From contig NZ_CP019511.1 in the NCBI RefSeq assembly GCF_002002925.1, positions 2,232,001 through 2,296,000 of the forward strand: a stretch of 64,000 nt of DNA, written 5' to 3'. A program made the translations under genes and the position numbers. Position 1 is the stretch's first letter. The number at the start of each line of letters is the position of its first letter. This document shows positions 49,483-57,839 of this stretch, piece by piece. The notes below the pieces were generated by a model. The model made no database searches. It was not told the DNA's origin and worked only from the letters and a program-made list of their open reading frames with translations. Source of the stretch: Sphingomonas sp. LM7. GTDB taxonomy: Bacteria; Pseudomonadota; Alphaproteobacteria; Sphingomonadales; Sphingomonadaceae.

Positions 49483-50148
49483 TCAATTGACGCCTGTCTT
49501 GCGCGCAACCCATTCGAGCAGCTCGACAGGCGAAGCCGTGGCGCCATCGCCCCCGGCTCCGATGACCACGGCCTTGGCCTGATCGAGTCTCCGGGCGCCG
49601 GTATAGACGAGAAAGGCGATGTCGGGGTCGCGCTCCTTCAATGCGTGCAGCAACTCGATCCCGGCATTCCCCCTATACGCCCCCTCCTCGCGCCGGCCCA
49701 TGTCGGAAACGACGGCGGCGAAGTCCCGTTTGGCGAGACAGGCCAATGCGTCGGCGGTGGACAGGGCCAGCGCCACTTCCACGCCACGATTCTTGAGCTG
49801 GGCGATCTCGAACGCATTGCCTGAAGGCTTGTCATCGACCCACAGGATTGCAGGGCCCTTTGCCGATTGCGCCGCCGGTGCGCTCGACGGAGTCTCGACC
49901 GACGTCACCGTATCTAGCGCTGCGCCCGAGCGGAGGGAAATCACTTGCTTCTGCAAATCCTCGATCTGCAGCCGCAATTGTTCGGTCGCATCCTGAACGC
50001 TTACTTCCATCCCGGCGATCTTCACCGAAAAAGCACGCGACGACGCAATCAACTTGATCGTCGGAAACAACCGCCAAAGAACGATGCAAAGTATAATCGG
50101 CCAAATGAGCGGCGGGATCGCCTTGATGATCTCGATTGCGTCCTTCAT
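49483..50148 (-). CDS. Membrane-anchored receiver-like (pseudo-receiver) protein
   Basis: A 221-residue protein with an unusual layout: a transmembrane helix at about 10-33 (IPPLIWPIILCIVLWRLFPT), a coiled-coil linker about 50-75 (DATEQLRLQIEDLQKQVISL), a Ser/Ala/Pro spacer, and a C-terminal response-regulator fold from about 98. The acidic pair (WVDDKP, 105-106), phospho-acceptor-position Asp149 (VVSDMG) and Thr183 (VYTGAR) are present, but the conserved Lys is missing (DGATASP where xxKP is expected). There is no output domain. Less GC-rich than its neighbours. It follows cysQ by 80 bp on the same strand. Confidence 0.72.
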   Translation of the reverse strand: MKDAIEIIKAIPPLIWPIILCIVLWRLFPTIKLIASSRAFSVKIAGMEVSVQDATEQLRLQIEDLQKQVISLRSGAALDTVTSVETPSSAPAAQSAKGPAILWVDDKPSGNAFEIAQLKNRGVEVALALSTADALACLAKRDFAAVVSDMGRREEGAYRGNAGIELLHALKERDPDIAFLVYTGARRLDQAKAVVIGAGGDGATASPVELLEWVARKTGVN

Positions 50149-50228
50149 CCCGCAAGTCCCCGCCTGTCGCTCTAGCAGGATGCTCCGAGCCGATTGCCTC
50201 GTCAACTGAAGGCCAACCAGAGACGGAT

Positions 50229-51008
50229 CTAGGGTTTGCCGATCGCTTCCCTGGCGCGCTCGGCAAGCCGCTCGACGGCGGCGGCGTGGATGCCCGGCGC
50301 CGTGGCGAGCACGCCGAATGCCTGCGCGTCGGGGGTATTGAAGTCGAGCGGGCGGCCAAAGGCGTCGCTCACACTCGCCCCGGCTTCCTGCGCGAGCAGC
50401 ACCGCGGCGGCGATGTCCCATTCATTGCCCCAGCGGATCGTCGCGAGCAGGTCCGCCTCGCCCGCCGCGACCATCGCGATGCGCAGCGCGATCGAATTGG
50501 GCTTGGCGACCATCGCCAAGTCGCGATCGACCCTGGACAATTGATCGGCGGGGACGCGTGCGCCGGCGAGTTCACCACGCTCCGCGACGCGCAGGCGTTC
50601 GCCGTTGCGGAAGGCGCCCTTGCCGGCCTCTGCCGTCCACACCTCGCTGCGCGCCGGGGCATCGAGCACTCCGATCACCGGCCTACCGCGCTCGACCAAA
50701 GCCACCGATACGGCCCAGCCGGGCCGTCCGCGGAGATAATCGCGGGTGCCGTCGATCGGATCGACCACCCAGATCCGCTCGGCATCGAGCCGCGCGGCAT
50801 TGTCGATCGTCTCTTCGGAGAGCCAGCCGGCATCGGGAAGCAATTCGCCAAGCCGGTAGCGCAGCATGCCGTCGACTTCGAGATCGACTGCACAGACCGG
50901 GTTGCCCGGCGATTTCTCCCAGCGCCGGAAATCGGTGTCCCACAGCCGTATCGCGAACCGCCCGGCATCGGCGGCGATGTTCGCAACTTCGGCGGCCAGG
51001 TCACGCAC
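50229..51008 (-). CDS. cysQ: 3'(2'),5'-bisphosphate nucleotidase / inositol monophosphatase family (CysQ-like)
   Basis: A 259-residue Mg2+-dependent phosphatase. The metal motif is WVVDPIDGTRDYLRGRPGWA near residues 80-99, the first Glu pair lies in LSEETIDNAA, and the second motif is NEWDIAAAVLLAQEAGA. CysQ removes the 3'-phosphate of PAP formed in sulfate assimilation. A role as inositol monophosphatase is the alternative. The start overlaps the tldE stop by 8 bp, so it is in an operon with tldE and ubiA. Confidence 0.85.
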   Translation of the reverse strand: MRDLAAEVANIAADAGRFAIRLWDTDFRRWEKSPGNPVCAVDLEVDGMLRYRLGELLPDAGWLSEETIDNAARLDAERIWVVDPIDGTRDYLRGRPGWAVSVALVERGRPVIGVLDAPARSEVWTAEAGKGAFRNGERLRVAERGELAGARVPADQLSRVDRDLAMVAKPNSIALRIAMVAAGEADLLATIRWGNEWDIAAAVLLAQEAGASVSDAFGRPLDFNTPDAQAFGVLATAPGIHAAAVERLAERAREAIGKP

Positions 51009-52347
51009 CGGCGATGGTCATCCCGTCGATGCGCAAGGTCGGCGCGTTGATCCCGTAGCGGAACTCGAGGTCGTTTGCCGGGGTCAGCGCGAGGAACATG
51101 TCCTTGAGATTGCTCGCAATGGTGATTTCGGAGACGGCACGGGTAATCTCGCCCTTCTCGATCAGGAAACCCGCGGCGCCGCGGCTGTAGTCGCCGGTGA
51201 CGCCGTTGACGCCCTGCCCGATCAGTTCGGTCACCAATATGCCGCGGTCGATCTCGCCGACCAACGTCTCGGGCGGAATGTTGCCCGGCTGCATATAGAG
51301 ATTGCTCGGTGCAACACCCGGAGCCCCGGCGATGCCACGCGCGGCATGGCCGGTGGGCTCAAGCCCGAGCTGGCGCGCCGAGGCGCTGTCGAGCAGCCAG
51401 GTCTCCAGCATACCTTCATCGACCAACTTCAGCGGCAGCACCGGCAGCCCTTCCCCGTCGAACGGCCGCGAGCGCAGGCCGCGCGGACGATGCGGATCGT
51501 CGCAGATCGTCACGCCCTTCGCAAACACCTGCTTGCCCAGACAATCGAGCAGAAAGCTGGTCTTGCGCGTGATCGAAGCCCCGCCGATCGCGCCGAGCAG
51601 ATGCCCGACCAGCCCGGCGGAGACGCGGCGATCGAACACCACCGGCATTGCGCCACTAGGTACCTTGCCAGGATTGAGCCGTGCCACCGCGCGTTCGCCC
51701 GCCAGCCGCCCGATCGCCTGAGGTGATTCGAGCGTGGAAGCGTGACGGGCGCTGTGATGGGCATGGTCGCGTTCCATCGCGCCGCCGCTGCCAGCAAGCA
51801 CGCTGGCCGACACGCCGTGGCTGGTCTGGGCATAGGCACCGGTGAAGCCATGGCTGGTGGCGATCGCCATCACCGATCGGCTGGCCCCCGCGCTGCCGCC
51901 TTCGCTGTTGGTCACGCCTTCCACTGCGCGCGCGGCATCCTCGGCGGCGAGCGCCCGCGCCTTGAGCATCTGCGGATCGTCGTTCGCGCCGTCGTCCAGG
52001 TCGAGCAATGGCGGGTGGCCGTGCATCAATCGCTCCTGCGGGGCGAGCCCGGCCCATTTGTCCTCAGGCGCCTCGCGGGCCATCGCGATCGCGCGTTCGA
52101 CCAGCGCATCTAGCGAGTCGCTGCTCAAGTCCGAAGTCGATACGCTTGCCGAACGGCGCCCGACAAAGACGCGCAGGCCCAGTTCCTCGCTTTCGGACCG
52201 CTCGACATCCTCCAGCGCGCCCATCCGCACCGAGACCGACAGCGAGCGATCCGCGGCGAACACCGCGTCCGACGCATCGGCACCGGTCGCGCGCGCGCGA
52301 TCGACGATGTCATGGACGCGTTCGCAGGCTTGGGACTCAGTCAGCAT
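51001..52347 (-). CDS. pmbA: TldE/PmbA family metalloprotease subunit
   Basis: A 448-residue TldD/TldE-family protein. It opens with ACERVHDIVDRARATGADAS and has LSVSVRMGALEDVERSESEE, GVEGVTNSEGG and the C-terminal GITGDYSRGAAGF-like block (VNGVTGDYSRGAAGFLIEKG). It lacks the HExxxH motif of TldD, as expected for the TldE partner. The TldD/TldE complex degrades unfolded peptides and matures some peptides. tldD is not in this window. The gene overlaps cysQ and follows ubiA by 31 bp. Confidence 0.93.
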   Translation of the reverse strand: MLTESQACERVHDIVDRARATGADASDAVFAADRSLSVSVRMGALEDVERSESEELGLRVFVGRRSASVSTSDLSSDSLDALVERAIAMAREAPEDKWAGLAPQERLMHGHPPLLDLDDGANDDPQMLKARALAAEDAARAVEGVTNSEGGSAGASRSVMAIATSHGFTGAYAQTSHGVSASVLAGSGGAMERDHAHHSARHASTLESPQAIGRLAGERAVARLNPGKVPSGAMPVVFDRRVSAGLVGHLLGAIGGASITRKTSFLLDCLGKQVFAKGVTICDDPHRPRGLRSRPFDGEGLPVLPLKLVDEGMLETWLLDSASARQLGLEPTGHAARGIAGAPGVAPSNLYMQPGNIPPETLVGEIDRGILVTELIGQGVNGVTGDYSRGAAGFLIEKGEITRAVSEITIASNLKDMFLALTPANDLEFRYGINAPTLRIDGMTIAGA

Positions 52348-52378
52348 CGCAGCGACTTAGGGAGCCGCCTGCCCCACG

Positions 52379-53293
52379 TCAAAGTGTCTGCCCCACCACG
52401 AAGCAGGCGGCGAACATCAACAGCCCGGCATTGCGGTTCGAACGAAAGCGGTGAAGCGCATTAGCGCCATCGGCCGCGATCAGAGTCGCCACCTGCCAGC
52501 CGAGATGCAGCGCCATCGGCAATAGCGCGAGGAGCGCAAGCGGATCGGGCCGGAGCTGCCAGAACGCCGTGCCCCACAATGCCAGCGCGACCGCGTAAAA
52601 GCCCGCGACACCGCCGCGGACATGGCTTCCCAGCCGCCGCGCCGAGGACCGCACTCCGACCAGCGCGTCGTCCTCGACATCCTGCAGCGCATAGATCGTG
52701 TCGTAGCCGATCACCCAGACAATGCAGCCGGCATAAAGCAGCAGCCCCGGCAGCCAGCCCCAATCGGGCGACTCGGCCCAGCCGACCAACGCCGCCCAAG
52801 AGAAGACGAACCCCAGCCACGCCTGTGGCCACCAGGTGATACGTTTCATGAAGGGATAGGCGGCGACCAGCGCGAGGCTGCCGACTGCGACGCCCGCGGC
52901 AAGCGGAGTCAGCTGAACCAGCACGATCAGCCCGATCGCACATAGAGCAAGCAACCACGCCCAGGCCGCCTTGAGCGACACCGCGCCGCTAGCCAGCGGG
53001 CGGCTGGCGGTACGTGCGACCTGCCGGTCGAGATCGCGATCCACGATATCGTTGTAGACACACCCCGCCCCGCGCATCGCGATGCTGCCGAGCAGGAACC
53101 ACAGTATCAGATCCCAGCGCGCCAATGCGTTGCCCGACAATGCGATCGCCCAGGCGCCGGGCCAGAACAGCAACCACCAGCCGATCGGCCGATCGAACCG
53201 CGCAAGCAGCGCGAACGGACGCACGGCGGCGGGCAACAGCCCGACCAGACCGCGATGCTCGGTGTCGGGGACGATTTCCGGTGCGGCGGCCAT
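52379..53293 (-). CDS. ubiA: 4-hydroxybenzoate polyprenyltransferase UbiA
   Basis: A 304-residue inner-membrane prenyltransferase that attaches the polyprenyl tail to 4-hydroxybenzoate in ubiquinone synthesis. The first Asp-rich motif is YNDIVDRDLDRQV near residues 80-92, and the second is YALQDVEDD. About eight or nine hydrophobic helices are visible, starting from PIGWWLLFWPGAWAIAL. The start is the ATG at 53293. First gene of a ubiA-tldE-cysQ run on the minus strand. Confidence 0.96.
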   Translation of the reverse strand: MAAAPEIVPDTEHRGLVGLLPAAVRPFALLARFDRPIGWWLLFWPGAWAIALSGNALARWDLILWFLLGSIAMRGAGCVYNDIVDRDLDRQVARTASRPLASGAVSLKAAWAWLLALCAIGLIVLVQLTPLAAGVAVGSLALVAAYPFMKRITWWPQAWLGFVFSWAALVGWAESPDWGWLPGLLLYAGCIVWVIGYDTIYALQDVEDDALVGVRSSARRLGSHVRGGVAGFYAVALALWGTAFWQLRPDPLALLALLPMALHLGWQVATLIAADGANALHRFRSNRNAGLLMFAACFVVGQTL

Positions 53294-53410
53294 GCGCTGT
53301 CCTTCGCGCCGGACGCGCAAAGATCAAGCCGGCGATTGCAACAATCCGGCATATTGCCGCGACAAAGCACGTGCAGTGCTCCCCGCAGGTTCAATCGCGG
53401 GAGGCGGCGC

Positions 53411-54181
53411 ATGCGTGCATTGATGTTGGGAAGTCTGATCTTGCTGGCGAGCACCGGCGGCGCCTTGGCGCAGGATGCGCCGCCCGAAAGTCCGCCTCCC
53501 GGCGATTGGCGTCCGGATTCTCCGCCGCGGCGCGGCCCATTGTTCATCAGCCCGATGGGTGAGCCGTATCGCGGCGCATCCGACGGTCTCGCCCCGCACG
53601 ACGTCTGGTTCGACGGCGCCGATACCGACAAGGACGGCGCGCTCAGCGAGGATGAGATGCTCGCCGACGCTACGCGCTTTTTCGCGGTCCTCGACATGCG
53701 CAAGGACGGCGAGATCGATCCCGACGATATCGAGCGCTACGAGACCGTGCTCGCGCCCGAGATCCGCACCGGCGGCATGGGCGGCGGCGCGGGTCCGGGC
53801 GGACGCGGTTCAGGTCGTGGCCCTGGCGGTCCTGGTGGCGGACGGCGTGGTGGCCCCGGCGGGCCGGGCGGCGGCGAAGGCCCAGGCGGCATGGACGGGC
53901 CGCGCGGCGGCGGCGATCGCGGTGCGGGCAGCAAGCAAGGCGCGGCACGTTTCGGCTATCTCGACTATCCCGAGCCGGTGACGGTGGCCGACCGCAACCT
54001 CAATCGCGGCGTCGATCCGGACGAGTTCGCCAAGGCGGCCTCGGCGCGCTTCGCGATGCTGGATGCCAACCATGACGGCAGGATCGAGAGAAGCGAACTG
54101 CCGAAGCTGCGCGGCTTGGGCGGGCGTCCTCCGCGCGACGGCAGCAAGGGTGCACGGCAGGACATTCCGGAGGCGCCATAA
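53411..54181 (+). CDS. Secreted EF-hand protein with Gly-rich linker
   Basis: A 256-residue protein with a signal peptide (MRALMLGSLILLASTGGALA). It has a canonical EF-hand loop DTDKDGALSEDE near 75-86, a second degenerate loop DMRKDGEIDPDD, a long Gly/Arg/Pro-rich linker (GGRGSGRGPGGPGGGRRGG) and a C-terminal pair with DRNLNRGVDPDE and DANHDGRIERSE. It should bind Ca2+ in the periplasm or outside the cell. The Gly-rich linker is unusual in such proteins. A strong hairpin follows the stop. Confidence 0.85.
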   Translation: MRALMLGSLILLASTGGALAQDAPPESPPPGDWRPDSPPRRGPLFISPMGEPYRGASDGLAPHDVWFDGADTDKDGALSEDEMLADATRFFAVLDMRKDGEIDPDDIERYETVLAPEIRTGGMGGGAGPGGRGSGRGPGGPGGGRRGGPGGPGGGEGPGGMDGPRGGGDRGAGSKQGAARFGYLDYPEPVTVADRNLNRGVDPDEFAKAASARFAMLDANHDGRIERSELPKLRGLGGRPPRDGSKGARQDIPEAP

Positions 54182-54214
54182 AGCTCCCTTCCCTGCTTGC
54201 AGGAAAGGGAGCTT
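54181..54214 (+). terminator. Terminator-like hairpin after the EF-hand gene
   Basis: AAGCTCCCTT and AAGGGAGCTT form a 10-bp perfect stem, continued by CTG/CAG after a short internal bulge and closed by CTTG. It starts at the stop codon and is followed by ATAGG rather than a T-run, so it may work with Rho or only stabilise the 3' end. Confidence 0.7.
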
Positions 54215-54262
54215 ATAGGGACGCGGGGTGACGAAGAGATGGTGGCAGGTTAGGGAACGCCC

Positions 54263-55003
54263 ATGCCCGCAACCCCCGCCTGGCCGCCGCAATCCACCCC
54301 GCGCCTGTTCGTCGAGACCGAGCTCGCGCCCGGCCCGCTGCGCATCGATGGCCCGCCGGCGCATTATCTGGTCCAGGTGATGCGGATGAAGGCCGGCGAT
54401 CCGGTGAAGCTGTTCGACGACAGGACCGGCGAATGGCTCGGCGTTGCGCAGGCGGTTGGCAAGCGGGACCTCGTGCTCGACGTGACCGAAAAGCTGCGCG
54501 AACGCGAGCCGGTGCCCGACCTCTGGCTCTGCGCCGCACCGATCAAGAAGGGCCGGATCGACTGGGTCGTCGAGAAAGCCTGCGAGCTCGGCGTCGCGCG
54601 GGTGGCGCCGGTGCTCACCCGACGGGCGGTGGTCGATAAGCTCAACCTCGATCGGCTGCGCAGCCATATGATCGAAGCTGCCGAGCAATGCGGCCGCACC
54701 GCGCTCCCCGAACTGGTCGAACCGGTCAAGCTCCCGGCGATGCTTCGCGACTGGCCGAACGAGCGAACCCTGTTCTTCGCCGACGAGACCGGTGGCCTGC
54801 CCGCGCTCGACGTGATGCGCGCCCATCCCGGCCCAGGCGCGATCCTGATCGGCCCCGAAGGCGGCTTCGATTCCGAAGAACGTGACGCGATCCGTGCGCA
54901 TCCCAGGGCCGTCGGAATCGCGCTCGGCCCGCGCATCCTGCGCGCCGAAACCGCGGCGGCGGCGGCGGTAAGTCTTTGGATGGGCGCGGTCGGGGATTGG
55001 TGA
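54263..55003 (+). CDS. rsmE: 16S rRNA (uracil(1498)-N(3))-methyltransferase RsmE
   Basis: A 246-residue SPOUT methyltransferase that methylates U1498 of 16S rRNA. The N-terminal PUA-like part has RLFVETELAPGPLRIDG and HYLVQVMRMKAGD. The knotted SAM site is AILIGPEGGFDSEERDAIRA and IALGPRILRAETAAAAAVS. The start is the ATG at 54263. It is directly followed by gshA 58 bp downstream, an order common in alphaproteobacteria. Confidence 0.96.
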   Translation: MPATPAWPPQSTPRLFVETELAPGPLRIDGPPAHYLVQVMRMKAGDPVKLFDDRTGEWLGVAQAVGKRDLVLDVTEKLREREPVPDLWLCAAPIKKGRIDWVVEKACELGVARVAPVLTRRAVVDKLNLDRLRSHMIEAAEQCGRTALPELVEPVKLPAMLRDWPNERTLFFADETGGLPALDVMRAHPGPGAILIGPEGGFDSEERDAIRAHPRAVGIALGPRILRAETAAAAAVSLWMGAVGDW

Positions 55004-55061
55004 CCGAACGGTATGATATTGCCACTGGCGCGCGTCATCGGGCGCGCGTAAAGGCGCGCGG

Positions 55062-56438
55062 ATGAGCACGAAGACCGTTTCGAACAGCAACGCAGCGGTT
55101 ATCGAGGACCGTGCCCAGCTGGTGGAATATTTCGCGCGCGGCGAGAAGCCGCGCGATCGCTGGCGGATCGGCACGGAGCACGAGAAGTTCGTCTACTGGA
55201 AGACGCCCGATCATCGCGCGCCGAGCTATGAGGAGCCCGGCGGCATCCATGCGCTGCTGATCGGCCTCACCCATTATGGCTGGAAGCCGGTCTATGAGGG
55301 TGAGAACATCATCGCGCTTTCGGGCCCCGACGGCGCTATCAGCCTCGAGCCCGCCGGCCAGTTTGAGCTGTCCGGCGCGCCGCTGGAGAATCTGCACGAG
55401 ACCTGCGCCGAGACCGGCCGCCATCTCAGCCAAGTCAAGGAAGTCGGCGACCGGCTCGGTATCGGCTTCCTGGGTCTCGGCATGTGGCACGACAAGACAC
55501 GCGCCGAGCTGCCGATCATGCCCAAGGGCCGCTACGATATCATGCTGCGCCACATGCCGCGCGTCGGTAGCCTGGGCCTCGACATGATGCTGCGCACCTG
55601 CACGATCCAGGTCAATCTCGACTACGGGTCCGAAGCCGACATGGCGAAGAAGTTTCGCGTCGGGCTCGCGCTCCAGCCGTTGGCGACCGCGCTGTTCGCC
55701 AACTCGCCGTTCACCGAGGGCAAACCCAACGGCTTCCTCAGCTTCCGCAGCCATATCTGGTCGGACACCGATCCGGCGCGCACCGGCATGCTGCCCTTCG
55801 TGTTCGAGGAGGGCTTTGGCTATGAGCGCTACACCGACTATGCGCTCGATGTGCCGATGTACTTCGTCTACCGCGACGGGAAGTATATCGACGCCGCCGG
55901 GCAGAGCTTCCGCGATTTCCTGAGGGGTGAGCTGCCCGCCTATCCCGGCCACAAGCCGACGATCGACGACTGGGCCGATCACCTGTCGACGGCCTTCCCC
56001 GAAGTGCGGATGAAGCAGTTCCTCGAAATGCGCGGCGCCGATGGCGGGCGCTGGGGGCGGATTTGCGCGCTGCCGGCCTTGTGGGTCGGATTGCTCTACG
56101 ACGATGCCGCGCTCGATGCGGCGTGGGAGCTGGTCAAAGGCTGGTCGATGGAGCAGCGCGAGGCGCTGCGCAGCGCGGTGCCCAAGCTTGCACTCGACGC
56201 GCCGATCCCGGGCGGCGGCAAGCTCCGCGACATCGCCGGCCAGGTGCTCGATATCGCTGCGTCGGGGCTCAACGCGCGCGCGCGCTTCAATGCCTCGGGC
56301 GACAACGAGAGCGGCTTCCTCGATCCGCTGCGCGAGATCGTCCGCACCGGCAAGGTTCCGGCGCAGGTTCTGCTCGACCGCTTCAACGGCGATTGGGCCG
56401 GCGATATTTCGCGGGTCTACGAGGAAGCGAAATTCTGA
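55062..56438 (+). CDS. gshA: Glutamate-cysteine ligase, plant type
   Basis: A 458-residue gamma-glutamylcysteine synthetase of the plant/alphaproteobacterial class. Diagnostic blocks are WRIGTEHEKFVYWKTPDHRA, GAISLEPAGQFELSGAPLEN, MLRTCTIQVNLDYGSEADM, ANSPFTEGKPNGFLSFRS and MKQFLEMRGADGGRWGRICA. It makes gamma-glutamylcysteine from Glu, Cys and ATP, the first step of glutathione synthesis, which also serves the two GSTs in this window. Its 3' end overlaps the convergent membrane methyltransferase gene by 22 bp. Confidence 0.96.
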   Translation: MSTKTVSNSNAAVIEDRAQLVEYFARGEKPRDRWRIGTEHEKFVYWKTPDHRAPSYEEPGGIHALLIGLTHYGWKPVYEGENIIALSGPDGAISLEPAGQFELSGAPLENLHETCAETGRHLSQVKEVGDRLGIGFLGLGMWHDKTRAELPIMPKGRYDIMLRHMPRVGSLGLDMMLRTCTIQVNLDYGSEADMAKKFRVGLALQPLATALFANSPFTEGKPNGFLSFRSHIWSDTDPARTGMLPFVFEEGFGYERYTDYALDVPMYFVYRDGKYIDAAGQSFRDFLRGELPAYPGHKPTIDDWADHLSTAFPEVRMKQFLEMRGADGGRWGRICALPALWVGLLYDDAALDAAWELVKGWSMEQREALRSAVPKLALDAPIPGGGKLRDIAGQVLDIAASGLNARARFNASGDNESGFLDPLREIVRTGKVPAQVLLDRFNGDWAGDISRVYEEAKF

Positions 56439-57718
56439 CCGCGTAGTCGCGCGAATAGCCGCGGCATCAACCCATTGCGCGCCATCCAGGCCGAATATTC
56501 CTGATAGGCCGGATCGCTGCCGAGGTGCCGCTCTTCGGTCCGCGCGCGCCAGTAATAAACGCCGCTGACGCACGCCATCACCGCAGCGTTGCGGATTGCG
56601 TCGTGCCAGCCGGTGGTGGCGAGGAACGGCATGGTCGAGAGCCACCAGAACAGGTTCTTCGAGAGGTACGCCGGATGCCGCGACCACGCGTAGGGCCCGT
56701 GCGTCAGCACCCCGCGATGGGTGAGGTTCGAGAAGCGCAGCCCGAACGCGATCGTCGCCCATGCGTAGATCGCAGTCAGCCCGACCAGCACGGCGCCAAG
56801 CACCGGCAGGACCCAGGGGAAATTGCCCAGCCAGTATGACCAGTCGGCGGTCCCCTGATGGTAGTCGAGAGGCCCGCCCTCGCCCATCAGCAGGAACGGC
56901 GGATAGCAGATCAGCGCCGCGGTCCAGCCAGCAGTATAGGGATTGGCGCTGCGGATATGCGCGTCGAGCGGGCGGAAGGTGAGGATATAGCCCGCGGTGG
57001 CGAACGCCACGTCGATCACGAACATGAAGGTGACGCAGTACATCGCCAGCGCCACCGGATTGCGGAATACCGTCATCGGATCGATTGAGACGAATTCGGC
57101 GAAGCCCGGCGGGACGATCGCGACCATGAAGGCGAGGAAGAACGCCTTCACCACCCAGCTGCGCAGATGGTTGAAGATCGCCTCGCGGTCCCAGCCCTCC
57201 GCGCCCATTGCCCAGGCGCCGAGCGACCAGGCGCCGTCGCGCGGTTCGATCAGCTTGCGGTCGATCCACAGCACATAGGGGATCGACAGCACGAACAAGG
57301 CCGGCGCCACGGCGATGAAGCAGTTCATCGCGAACGGATAATTGGCATAGCGCGTCTCGCCCCACACGCGGCTGAGCGCATAGATCGCGGCGATCCCGCC
57401 CCAGGTCAGCCAAAGCCCGGTGAGCTTGGTCACCGAGACGTCGAACGTCTCGCGCCACGGGCGCTCGAGGCTCCAGTCGATCCCGGTCGAGGGATTGCGG
57501 TGCACCTTGTCGATGACGAGCGACCAGATCACCATCGGCAGCGCGCAGGCGGCGACATTGACCAGCGCCGAATAGGGCCCGTCCATCCGGAAGACATGCG
57601 CGACGATCACCCAGGCGGTCATGCCGGCCAGCCCGGCAAGGCCAACGCCGCCGCTTACCGCCGAGCGGGGTCGCGGGTCGGCCTCGACGCGCCGGGCCAA
57701 TGCGGGGTCGTGATACAT
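56417..57718 (-). CDS. Membrane methyltransferase-like protein (isoprenylcysteine carboxyl methyltransferase family)
   Basis: A 433-residue protein with about ten transmembrane helices. The C-terminal part has the ICMT/phospholipid-methyltransferase signature: FGLRFSNLTHRGVLTHGPYA then WSRHPAYLSKNLFWWLS and EERHLGSDPAYQEYSAWM, which bind SAM. The N-terminal helices are unlike eukaryotic ICMT, so its acceptor is probably a small lipophilic molecule or lipid. The start is the ATG at 57718; a longer upstream frame is not supported. The 3' end overlaps gshA. Confidence 0.82.
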   Translation of the reverse strand: MYHDPALARRVEADPRPRSAVSGGVGLAGLAGMTAWVIVAHVFRMDGPYSALVNVAACALPMVIWSLVIDKVHRNPSTGIDWSLERPWRETFDVSVTKLTGLWLTWGGIAAIYALSRVWGETRYANYPFAMNCFIAVAPALFVLSIPYVLWIDRKLIEPRDGAWSLGAWAMGAEGWDREAIFNHLRSWVVKAFFLAFMVAIVPPGFAEFVSIDPMTVFRNPVALAMYCVTFMFVIDVAFATAGYILTFRPLDAHIRSANPYTAGWTAALICYPPFLLMGEGGPLDYHQGTADWSYWLGNFPWVLPVLGAVLVGLTAIYAWATIAFGLRFSNLTHRGVLTHGPYAWSRHPAYLSKNLFWWLSTMPFLATTGWHDAIRNAAVMACVSGVYYWRARTEERHLGSDPAYQEYSAWMARNGLMPRLFARLRGQNFASS

Positions 57719-57839
57719 GGCCGAAACATCTAGCCCGCAATGGTTAGGGAGCGGTGAAGGATAGGCGCCCGCCCCCTTTACCGCCCGCATTCCAACGGCC
57801 TAAGAGCCGCCATCCCTTCCTCCCAAGAGGTCGCCGCCC

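Noticed and set aside
55035..57740. 901-codon minus-strand frame opposite gshA
   Set aside because: Antisense shadow; the real minus-strand gene is in another frame from 57718 to 56417.
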